Below are positions 54,271 through 64,000 of a DNA stretch of 64,000 nucleotides, piece by piece. The position numbers and the translations under genes are program-made. Within the stretch, counting starts at the first letter, position 1; each line of letters begins with the position of its first letter. This DNA comes from Haberlea rhodopensis (lineage: Eukaryota; Streptophyta; Magnoliopsida; Lamiales; Gesneriaceae): assembly GCA_907163345.1 (NCBI GenBank), contig CAJQUN010000935.1, positions 62,001-126,000 on the forward strand, read 5' to 3'. The notes under the pieces were generated by a model. The model did no database searches. It had not been told where the DNA came from and was given only the letters and a program-made list of their open reading frames with translations.

Positions 54271-56358
54271 TGTAAGGACCCTAATTCCTTAACTGCGGAT
54301 AGGCGTAATTAAAAATTTCCATGCATAAACGGAATATATGAGTTGTGTTGGTGCCTCGAGTCATTAGATTACAGTGCCAAAATAAAGTTCCAAAATGGAT
54401 TAATTACATTCTCAATCTATGAATGTTAATCCTATAGTTTTACACTACTCCTAGAGTAGATACTATACAAAAGAATGTGCCTACTACCAAGAGCACTTCT
54501 CACTAGCTCATCGCACCAACTCGCCTTAGCCCGTCCGCCCAAAAGTACCTACAGGAACAACCCCAAAACCATGAGCATGTACAAAATCGTATTCACGAAA
54601 ATATGATAGCAGTTCAAATGCATAAATTGTAAATGTGATTCACTTCCTGTATGCAACACATTTAAAAGCTCCACTGGGTTGTCCCTGTACCAAATTATAA
54701 CCAATAGATTATATTACCAACAATGTATGTCATGACATGCACCAATTCCCATAGGTTCCGTGTTCAATTTCCCGAGTCTTATTATATCAGTGGCATAATA
54801 CTCCTCGCGTTAACATGACAGCGGAAATACCCCTCGCTTAGACAATACCAGCGGCACTAATATCCCTCGCTATAAATATGACAGCGGTCGTGTTCTTCGC
54901 TTCATATTTGCGGCAAATATTCTCTCATCGCTACGGTATGACAGCGGCAAGTATTCACATCGCTACGCCACTAGCGGCAAGTATTCTCCATTACTGGAAT
55001 ATAATTCCTGACTCACAATCACATGCAACAATGCATCCAATATACACATGCAACCAAAATCCATGACCAATCATGTATACAATCCATGATGTATAAACAT
55101 TACCCCATATGCAACCACAATGCATAATCAATTCCATGTGCACAACCATAGTGCATAATCAATATAAAGCGTAATAAATACGTTCTACCGTCCGATGCTC
55201 GTACGTCTCACTACGTACCTTGGTTCCAAAAGTGGAGATATTGTGGAACTTTATCTCCTTTGTTGTGTGGCTACCTGGGATGGTTCTACACAATCACATG
55301 AATCCATATCAGAGACCCCATAATTGAACCATTACCAAAAACATCAATATTTAGAACAAAATCCCAAAATTCACATTTATAAGCCTTCCGATCGATCGGC
55401 CCCAAGTCCCGATCGATCGCCAAGTGAAGGAAAACAGGCATTCAAGTACTGCCTCCGCCGATCGATCGAGAGTTTATCTCGATCGATCGAGATTACACAC
55501 ACCGATCGATCGGGACAAAATCTCGATCGATCGGTAAGCTCATTCCTCGCCTTGGGCAGACACTGCCTTGCTCGATCGATCGGACCCATTTTCCGATCGA
55601 TCGAGACGCCCTGTTCACGCGAGAAATTTTCTTAAATGAGCTTCCAACAACACCTACACTCATGAACCACTAAGATCAACCATCCAACACAAAATTTAAC
55701 CACAAAACAACCTTAAAAGACATCTCCCATCATGACCAACAAGATGAACCAAGATCCATTCATTTAACCTCAAAACAAGCTATAAATCAACCAAAACTCA
55801 ACAAGACTCTACCATAAAGGAAGCTTACCACTTGAGCTTCAAGTTTTTGGCAAGAAAACACAAAAACTCCCCTTTTTCCAAGTTTTCTCCTTTCCTTTAG
55901 ATGTAGAAACGAAAATGGAAAGTTTTCTTGCAAGAGATAAGATGGAGGGATGGGGTTTTGGGGCAAAAGCTGATAAGGAGAGGGTGATGTGATGTAAAGG
56001 GGGCATGCAAGTGGTTCATGCCATGATATGTTTTTTAAATGTGTATCAAGACACAAGCATGATATAGAAAATACCTCAACATGACATTTTTAAAAGCATT
56101 TTACCACAATGCATCAAAATCCCTATTAAAATCATGTTTTCCCAAATAAATACAACCCATATCATTTAAACCATTTTAACACCTAAGATTCCTCACATGT
56201 ATATCATGCACCCCGAAATGCTCTACCGGGTCACTCCTACTATGTGACAAGCATTATACCAAGATAATTAGTCCCAACACATAATCTAATTTTCGCCATA
56301 AAATCACATAAACATAATTAACGCCCAAATTGCAATTAATTATTTCGGGGATATCACA
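54271..56358 (-). repeat. Tekay 5' LTR
   Basis: 2,088 bp, near-identical to 47393-49480. Differences noted: a 2-bp gap near 54300, single-base insertions near 54470 and 55318, and five substitutions (about 55441, 55761, 56031, 56292, 56295). Confidence 0.95.
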
Positions 56359-56853
56359 AATATGCTTTTCTTACCCACAGTACTTGACCACCATTTGATT
56401 GGTTAGTAGGCCTAGCCTTTACTTTAATAGGCGTCCGATTCCTGCAACCCTAGTCCAGGTATACAGGACCACCATAGGTGGCCTCAGCTCGGCTGTCCTG
56501 TCCAATGGCTGTCCGTCCTTACCTATTGAGGAAACCTCGCCTCAGCTTGGCTGTCCTGTCCCATGGCGGACCGTCCTTACCTCTTGATGTACTTTCTCGC
56601 TGCCCCGGCTCGGAGGCCGCTCCGAGGATTGCGGCTCAGGAACACTAAATAGGGCCCTGCTCGGACACGATAGTGGCAGCTAGCCAGAGGTGATCGTGCC
56701 CGCTATAAACTCGGGTCGGGCGGCGAGCTCGATGAGGACAGCACGGTATCGGCCCTAACGACTTCCCTTGTTGGTTAAATGGCCCCCACTGACCGGGCCC
56801 AAATAAAGTTCGGATCCTCAAGACCTACTGGGCCTCCAGAACTAGGGATATCA
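56359..56853 (-). repeat. Tat 5' LTR, second piece
   Basis: Resumes at the duplicated AATAT (56359-56363) and ends GGGATATCA at 56853, followed by the Tat target duplication ATATG. Confidence 0.92.
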
Positions 56854-56858
56854 ATATG

Positions 56859-57135
56859 TTATTAACGTTTAAATTATAGATTATTAAACTAGTATATTAC
56901 ATGATAAAAATGATTTGTAGGGTTGAAATTGGATTTAAATTGATGAATATAATATAAAAAAATAGAAATAAAAGATAACGAATGAGCTTGAGAAAAGACC
57001 AAAAAAAAAACAAATATGTATTGAATAAAATGTGGGATTAAAATAAACTTAAGTGGAAACATTATATCTTGGTTTCTTGTACCAATCATTATAAGCAAAA
57101 ATGGTTATTCTTGTATAAATCGGGTTCTGAAACCA

Positions 57136-57191
<56 letters not shown>

Positions 57192-57461
57192 TGTGTGTTT
57201 GTGGACCGCGTGGAGAAGAATTCCAACAAAAGTGGAAACATTATATATTGTGTGAAATTATGTATTTGGAAAAGAGTCGCTCACTGCAGCAATGTAGACA
57301 GCGAAAGAGACATCAAATGTGTAAACGTTGGCTTGGGTTACGGTGATGTTTAACTGTACCTGGATTCGTGTTGTCTGTACCCATATTTAAAATTATTTCA
57401 TTTACTTGTCTTTTCTCCTTTGTTACTAATAGCCCCAGTGTGATTCCCATCTTGATGGTAC
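56859..57461. other. AT-rich flank with (AT)25 microsatellite
   Basis: No gene. A pure AT dinucleotide run of 50 bp lies at 57139-57188. The last nine bases (57453-57461) are the left target duplication of the next element. Confidence 0.7.
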
Positions 57462-58230
57462 GACTAATTTAACTAAATAATATAAATTTTAAAGAAAATT
57501 ACAAAAGTAAAGTGAAATATTTATTTTTAATAAAGTAACGTGAAAAGCATAAATAGTATGCGTTTTTACTTAAAAAAATTTAAAAAATTGGTTTTTTTAC
57601 TTAAAAAAATTTAAAAAAATGGTTTTTAAAAACGCATACGTGGAATGCTTTTTTTAAAAACGCATTCCAGGAACGGGTTTTACCTTAGTTTTGTAAAATA
57701 AAAAAAACTTATTTTTTAATTTTTTTTAAAAATGATAATATTTTATTAAATTAGCCTGTAATTTCTGTATTTTTATATATTGTCATCTATTCAAATTCAA
57801 TACTACTTAATTGAATAAATTAAAATATATTAAATTATTAAATTTAACATTTAATAATATTAAAATCATTATACATAATTATTATACCCATTAAATTGTA
57901 ATTGCTGTGAATTACTGACAATAAAGTGGGCCACGTAGATTAATGGGGCTAGAAGCCTAGAATCGTGAATAACACATATTTTCATATCACTAGATACCTT
58001 AAATTTTATTTTAATTTTTTAAAATGTTTTTCACTAAAAACGCATTTACTGATTGCGTTTTTACTTTTTCGTTGTCAGATTGTGGATGCGTTTTTCTGTG
58101 TCAGATTTTTTAAATTTTTTTAAGTAAAAACGCATATATTTATGCGTTTCACGTTACTTTATTAAAAATAAATATTTCACTTTACTTTTGTAATTTTCTT
58201 TAAAATTTATGTTATTTAGTTATATTAGCC
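57462..58230. mobile_element. MULE-type MITE with long inverted repeats
   Basis: A 769-bp non-coding element flanked by the exact 9-bp duplication TGATGGTAC (57453-57461, 58231-58239), the size made by Mutator-like transposases. Terminal inverted repeats are about 110-120 bp and about 90% matched: left GACTAATTTAACTAAATA, right (other strand) GGCTAATATAACTAAATA, continuing through GTAAAGTGAAATATTTATT and GTAACGTGAAA. The middle has GCGTTTTT/AAAAACGC motifs. No transposase, so it is mobilised in trans if at all. Confidence 0.9.
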
Positions 58231-58239
58231 TGATGGTAC

Positions 58240-59390
58240 TGGGTTTATCTTTTTATTACAGATCGATAGCTCATACCAAAAAAATTAAATAACTCAAAAT
58301 TGTATTTAAAAAAAAAAACTAGACTTGTTTACTAAACATTTTTAAGAATTGACATGCATACTTTAAAAATCCTAAATTTCCCTTTTTTTAATCCTTTTCT
58401 CCATCTCAATTTTGAGGGAGAGTATTATCATTATGCAATGCAAACATTCTTTCCCCTGCATTGATTTGAATAGCTTATGTTTTCGCGTAGATTTTGGAAA
58501 AAGGTTATATATGGTAACGAAAAGTGTCAATTAAGTTATGGAGATATTTTTCAAAAATATTTTTATTCTCTTTAATAAAACATCCACCTTCTTTCAGTTT
58601 ATATCTCCAACTGTTAGCTCATTTTACAAATTATATTTTTAATTGCATCCACTATATTAAAGTATCTAAAATAAATTTAAAATAACTAAATAGATATAGA
58701 TGCGACATTACTAATCCAATTAAGTATTGCGTGACACGAAATCTACAATAGAAATATGTATTTCACAAAATAAAAATAAATGTATATTCAATTCAATTTT
58801 CAAATAAATATTTCATCAAAAACATTTATAATACCGTCAAACAATACTTAAATCTTGTTTTGAAATTGTCTTTAACAAATATTTAAGGTATAATAATACG
58901 TGATTTTCTAATATATTCCAATTCTGTATAGATAATAAAGGAAATGGTACAAAAGTACAGTTCCACACATTTTAGCAATCCCTTATTTCTTATTTATTAT
59001 TTTAATAAAATATAACTGGACAAAATTTCAAAGCCCAAAATAGATTGGTTTAGAGATTTCAAAATCAAGCGATGGATTTTTCCAGGGGCCCAATTCAGGG
59101 TTTAGTTTCAAGTCATGAACCTTGGATATATATATTAATGATAGCCAGCTGAGGTAATTTTGATTATGAAAAAGAGTGATAACTAAATTTGAGCCTTTTC
59201 TTTACAAAACAAAGTTATTTCCGTTGACGATAATAAAAATTGAATGATTTGATTGTAAACCATATTTTAAAAAACGTAAAACCGACCAATTTATGGAAAA
59301 CGTAGTTGTGTTGCACTAACAAGCAAGTATTGGACACATGAAATTTATAAAACTTTTTCCATGTGGAAGTCATTCATTATTTATACAATT
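58240..59390. other. AT-rich intergenic DNA, nothing recognisable
   Basis: No coding potential, no clear repeats. Confidence 0.5.
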
Positions 59391-60062
59391 TTGAGAAGGA
59401 GATGCATTGGAAATTGAGGGAAAACTAATACACAACCGCTAATGCTTATTTTTAATCATGTCTCATACCATTTGATAGTAGGAGCTCATTTATCTAATTA
59501 ATCATAATCGACCAAAGTTGAGCTAAGACGACTCAATCTCACATGCCGACATGTCTTACGTAGCAAAGACCAATTCCTCACGAGCAAGGCAAGTACGAGA
59601 TCTCTTGCAGGTGCTTCCGTATTAGATTGACATTATCAAAGATTCTGGAGTTCTTAATATATATTGAGCAGATTCTGATAAGCATTGAAAGTGTTATAGC
59701 TATATGGTAACTCTCCTTCAATAAATATCATGTTTGGACACTAATTCATTCATTCATAATGCTCTCGCTTACTTTACAGCATATACTTCTCTTATTCTCT
59801 CGCCTAACTTGACCGTTCGGAGGGGATTTGTTAGAAAACCTTCCGGCACATTCTCACAGTTGTTTCATGCTTTCAGGTCATCTAATAGGACTGTCACTAT
59901 CATCGTCATATTGAGTATTGGAGAAGAAAAGAGATGTAAACCATCTATATTGATTTCAGCAGTTTATAGTAAGTTTTAGTGACAGAATTTTGAGAAGGAG
60001 ATGCATTGGAAATTGATGGAAATTAATACACAACCGTTAATGCTTATTTTAAGTCATGTCCA
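59391..60062 (+). repeat. LTR-like relic bounded by 70-bp direct repeats
   Basis: Similar blocks at 59391-59460 and 59986-60062 share GAGAAGGAGATGCATTGG and CTAATGCTTATTTT in order. Between them the segment GCCTAACTTGACCGTTCGGA followed by GGGGATTTGTTAGAAAACC resembles the R/U5 part of Tat/Athila LTRs. An 81-codon open frame (59734-59979) has no known domain and is not called. Confidence 0.3.
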
Positions 60063-62400
60063 CAATCTCATTAAAATAATTGCATAATCTTTGAGTCACG
60101 GAAAAGTGGACATCACATTCACACACACACACACACTTAATATTGCTGCACAATTAATTAAATTTTTGCTAGTAATTTTCTGCTGTAAACAAAGATAAAT
60201 AGTTTAATTAAATTTTCGATTCTTAAAACAAAATCATTAAATTGAAATATTACATGTTATTACCACATGCACTAATTTTCAATTGTCAAATTAATTTTTT
60301 TTAAAATTAAATGATGTTTTGTAATTAAAAAATATCATTAATTGTTTTATTTCCAAAAACAAGCAAGGTTTGGATACATATTGTTTAGTAAGGTGCGACA
60401 TATAATATGTCTTCAAATGTTTGATTCGGTATATTTTTATACAATAATCCCCAAAGCTTTGTATAACCCTGAATGAATACGTATGTATCAGCCAGAGATG
60501 ATCGTGTTATGTTCAATACAATGATGGGCGTAAATGTAATTTTAACCTTTTTTTAACAAATGTTAACCTATTTTAATGAATCCATGTTTGTAATGATCTA
60601 ATTTTATAAGATGTAGATGTAATTATTCAAATTTCAAAAAGGAATTTAAGGGTATTATAATTAATTCTTGCAATAAATATATTAAAACCAAATATATTCG
60701 AAGAATTTAATTGTCATCGAACAAATTTTGACCTAGGACCGCCCAAAGAAAACGTTAAAGAGTATTGTATTATTTTGAAATTGGGTTGGAGAAAATGATG
60801 ATAACGTGTTGGATTGATAGCGATTTCCTATTAAATGCTTTACATTCCATGACAAATTTAAATTTCAAAGATCGTACTATAAAATTGTCATTTCTTATTT
60901 TTTCAAAAGAAATTGTAGATAGTCATCCTGTATGGTGAGCAAAGTCAAATTGTAATCATCCTGTATGGTGAGCAAAGTCAAATTGTAAAGATCGAGGTCG
61001 ATAATATTGATGTTTATTTTAAGTACAATTTAAAATTAACAAGCCTCGTAATATATAATTCTACTAAACTAGTCTATTATTCCATAAAATAAAAATTCTT
61101 ACAAGTTCGAATATAAAACTTACAGCACCGGTCTCCAAAATATGGCAGCGAAAACTTATAATAATCTAAAATAATGGCAGCGAAATTTTGAACAGCAGCA
61201 ACTACAAAATCATCATCCTCAAAACTAGTATTGTTCTTCTTCTTCGATATATATCTTATTTTTATCTGGGGAAGAAGAGTAAATGGTGAGTGTTTTGTTA
61301 AACACTCAGCAAGTGGGCTCAATCGATGTGACAATATAATACTTTTTTCATAACTTTTCAAAACATATATTATAATCAGATCTAAACTGCTACGAATACA
61401 TCATAACGTAATTTAATATAATTGTTTTCATCGAGCCATATAACATATTTGCCCCTATTGAGCCATATATCATAATTGTAAATTTTTTAACATAATTCAC
61501 ATAATCGATTGTAGTTTCAAAACAAATATATGAATTTTAAACAACAAAACGAAACATAATTACAAAAGCCCACTTACAGAGATCATAAAAAATTTTTCCG
61601 TGTTTCACTGCATTTGGATGGCAAAAACCCAACAAATTTCATCTCCTTTCATTGCTGAAAATTTCACACATTTGAGTGTGTGTTAGTGTGTGTTTCAAAA
61701 TTTATGTTAATTGTGAGAGATTTTCGAGTCGCATATTGTGTAGAATATTCTTATTTTTATAGAGCTTGAAATTCGAGAGTCTCTGTTCCTACGACTTCTG
61801 AAATTCAATCGTATTTTTCAAAACTTATCTTTAGATTATGCTTTATCTTCGTATTTTGGTTATATCTCTATATCTAAAGGATTATCATAATATAATTCAA
61901 TATTATATCTTGTCAAGATATTATAATGTATCAATATTATCTTTTATTTTTCAATATTATCTATACTTAAAATTTGGTTTGACCAAATAACATCAAGTAG
62001 TTGGATTAAATTAAGGATTCTAATTGTGGTTTGACCAAAACTCTAGTTGTTGATTTGGTTGAAAAAACCGGGTTTTCAAACAAACAAAGTAGCTTTTTCT
62101 TGTATGATTTTCGCCGAGAAGAAGATTTACTTATACAACATGGCATTTAAATCCTATAAGTGCACCATTACATGTTTATTTTGAAATTAATGAACTCAAA
62201 ATAGTATATTATCTACTGTGATATTAGGGTTTTTTTTTAATTAACTAATATTTTTTTTCAAAAAATATTGCATTTTAAAAAATGTTGCAAAAAATTCCCA
62301 AAACTGCTGCCAGCCGCAACATGAATTTGATTTTTTTCAGGTCCTGCTGCAGGTAGCAGCGGACGCCTCTCCTTTTTTTTTCCCTTTCTCATCGTTTGCA
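60063..62400. other. AT-rich intergenic DNA with small repeats
   Basis: An (AC)8 run lies at 60121-60136, and a 33-bp unit is tandemly doubled at 60923-60955 and 60956-60988 (GGTGAGCAAAGTCAAATTG core). A 94-codon minus-strand frame (61077-61361) matches nothing I recognise. Confidence 0.5.
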
Positions 62401-62753
62401 TTTGTTACGTTGACGTTTGCTACAATTTTTGAATGTCTAGATAAATTGGCATCAAGGAAGTGAACCCCTTGTTCATCTCATTCATTGTTCAAGTTTGAGT
62501 GCTTTCAAACCTTTGTGATTTGAGGACTTGTGATTTGGAGTGCTCCTATCACAAGGCATAGTCGTTGTATCTCGGGAGATAAATTGACATAGCAAACCGT
62601 TAGCATCATAGCGAGACAATATTGTCTTAAGGACGGAGATTACAAATCTCGCATCGACATAAAACTTGAAGCCTTTGTTATTTGTTACTAAATTCCTGAG
62701 ATAAACTTTGAGAGGAATTTTAACAACAATCTTAAGACAATATTCGAAAACAA

Positions 62754-63029
62754 ATGGATTCGTCGAATGCAACAACGACTCCAGTTCATCATGGTGAAAC
62801 ACCTTAAAAGTTCAATGGAACGATTTCAAGCGATGTCACAAAAGATGTTGATTTATTTGACAACCTTAGGGTTGGCAAGGTTCCTCAATGCGGTTGATGC
62901 CTGGAATCAAAGCGATTTCCTGTGCAAGAATTATATTCTCAATGAACTGGACAACACATTGTATAATGTGTATTGTCTAACAAAGACGGCCAAGGAATTG
63001 TGGAAATCCTTGGACAAGAAGTACAAATC
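62754..63029 (+). pseudogene. Copia gag start, frameshifted and truncated
   Basis: ATG at 62754 (MDSSNATTTPVHHGETP) runs into a stop within 18 codons; the gag continues in another frame with QKMLIYLTTLGLARFLNAVD, DAWNQSDFLCKNYILN and KTAKELWKSLDKKYKS, a UBN2-type gag core. It is cut at 63029 by an LTR. The preceding 62480-62753 looks like the element's leader. Nothing of pol is present in the window. Confidence 0.8.
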
Positions 63030-64000
63030 TGTGAGACCCCGTTATCACATCAAGTTACTAAGGTGCAATTTAGATAACTAAACATTCATGTGAATATATC
63101 AGAGTAACGTATCGTGTTGATTAACCTGAGCTTTAGAGATTACAGTACCAAAATGTTTCAAAAAGGAATAACATAATTCCTACAAAGACACTACATTATA
63201 GTCTTACTCTACTCACTAGAAGCTATACAAAAATTTTCTCTAACATGCTAATCCTGTAGCACTCCTTACAGCTCAGCTTTTCAACCCCGACCCTGGTTCT
63301 CGTCAACAAAAGCACCTACAAAGACAACCCCCAAAACGTGAGCATAAAACAATTCATATTCTACATAATATGAAAGTAAGGCATAAATGCACAATCCTAA
63401 ACACAAGCACTTCCTGTATTTCCTGCATTTATAACGCCCATTGGTTGTCCCTGTACCATAATTCATAATAAAACACATTATATGAATGTATGGCTTTACA
63501 AATGAATGTCATGACATTTCCTCTTTTTCTTGAGTCAGTCATCATCAGTTATTTTAATGCTTTCATAATCTCAAAACAAGCGGTATCGCATACTCGCTTC
63601 TTCATACTAGCGGCATCTCTTCCTCGCTCAGTATGGTATACCTCGCCTCCATGTGCAAGCGAGCCTCCCCCCTCCCGCTCCACATTTTCAGCGGTAAAGC
63701 ATAAGCATTAAAACCTTAACTGTGATCGCCCTGACTCGTGGAATACACCACTTTATTCCACATCACGATATGCAACAACAATGCATAATATGCAACACAA
63801 TGCATAATAACATGTATCATAACCTTAATGCATCACATTGCATTCATCATGTGTCACACAGACAAACATAAGTACATGTTACCGTTGGGATGTCCGTACG
63901 TCGCTTACGTACCTTTCCAAAATGTGGTGTGTTGCAGGACTCTATCCCCTGCGCTGTGTAGCTACCTGTGAAGGCTCTACACCAGTGTACAACACAATAT
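63030..64000 (-). repeat. Tekay-like LTR, partial, runs off the window
   Basis: Begins TGTGAGACCCCG inside the copia gag remnant. It follows the landmark order of the 47393 LTR in the same orientation: AATATATCAGAG/GATTACAGTACCAAAA head, GCGGTA/CTCGCT alternations (63580-63700), ATGCAACA-rich stretch, TGTCCGTACGTCGCTTACGTACC island (63891-63913), then GTAGCTACCTGTGAAGG. Similarity is partial, so it is a related but separate family. The other end lies beyond 64000. Confidence 0.7.

Larger units (their letters stand above)
47393..56358 (-). mobile_element. Tekay/Del chromovirus, nested in the Tat LTR
   Basis: An 8,966-bp gypsy element on the minus strand, with 2,088-bp LTRs at 47393-49480 and 54271-56358 and target duplication AATAT (47388-47392 and 56359-56363). 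Initiator-Met primer site (TGGTATCAGAG, minus sense, about 54255-54267) and polypurine tract (49481-49492) are present. I counted five substitutions and three small indels between the LTRs, so the insertion is young. Gag and pol are open but lie in frames one base apart. Removing the element restores the Tat LTR exactly, apart from the duplication. Confidence 0.97.
37612..56853 (-). mobile_element. Tat-lineage gypsy retrotransposon, split by a Tekay element
   Basis: Coding strand is minus. Left (3') LTR 37612-38451 (840 bp); right (5') LTR 47059-47392 joined to 56364-56853 (824 bp; a 16-bp deletion explains the difference). Target duplication ATATG lies at 37607-37611 and 56854-56858. LTRs run TGTTACC...GATATCA on the plus strand. 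A polypurine tract (38455-38467) and a primer-site region (GGCGCCGTCTGTGGGAAC, minus sense, at about 47037-47054) are present. Contents: gag-PR-RT-RH-aRH-INT on minus and an extra antisense gene on plus. Own length without the insertion is about 10.3 kb. Two RNase H domains and an extra antisense frame are Tat hallmarks. Frameshifts and stops show it is not autonomous now. Confidence 0.93.

Noticed and set aside
61077..61361. 94-codon minus-strand frame
   Set aside because: Matches no family I recognise and lies in AT-rich DNA without splice or promoter context.

Overview
This is nuclear DNA from a flowering plant, most likely a eudicot. The signs are multi-exon GT-AG genes, a nuclear tRNA-Ile(AAT) with plant CAA and oligo-T signals, GIL1-, NIP1- and BZR1-type proteins, and dense nested LTR retrotransposons of plant lineages (copia Ale-like and SIRE-like; Ty3/gypsy Tat and Tekay), MULEs and a hAT-like element. 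I cannot name the species from sequence alone.

Layout. 1-2.7 kb: a complete five-exon NIP1-type aquaglyceroporin on the minus strand, with an unusual residue in its selectivity filter. 2.7-8.4 kb: mostly gene-poor, with retroelement-like debris and one intact tRNA-Ile(AAT) gene (6017-6090, minus). 8.4-13.6 kb: the 3' part of a BZR1/BES1-type transcription-factor gene, broken by a frameshift. A hAT-like element sits at its stop codon and a copia LTR cuts its 5' side; the copia remnant is in turn cut by a Tekay-like LTR. 15-23.4 kb: a GIL1 (DUF641) gene on the plus strand. A 5.2-kb copia element with two LTRs identical by eye and one uninterrupted 1,494-codon gag-pol frame lies about 115 bp upstream of the GIL1 start codon.

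24-37.3 kb: a decayed MULE on the minus strand with a MuDR/SWIM transposase and a plant-mobile-domain gene. Its probable 5' untranslated exon lies 7.7 kb away near 37.1 kb, because the intron has received a solo LTR and a 6.1-kb gag-only SIRE-like element. 37.6-56.9 kb: a Tat-lineage gypsy element (gag-PR-RT-RH-aRH-INT on minus, frameshifted). It carries an antisense spliced reading frame with its own TATA box and a 58-bp minisatellite. Its right LTR is split by a 9-kb Tekay chromovirus with near-identical 2,088-bp LTRs. 57-64 kb: a 769-bp MULE-type MITE with a 9-bp target duplication, AT-rich DNA with small duplications and an LTR-like relic, then a copia gag remnant truncated by another Tekay-like LTR that runs off the window.

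How it fits together. Only the NIP1 gene, the GIL1 gene and the tRNA look like functional host genes. The rest is a layered transposon landscape whose order can be read from target-site duplications: CCCTT (copia), ACATA (SIRE-like), ATATG (Tat), AATAT (Tekay), TGATGGTAC (MULE-MITE), with tentative ones for the hAT-like element and the solo LTR. The youngest insertions are the copia element next to GIL1 and the Tekay element inside the Tat LTR.
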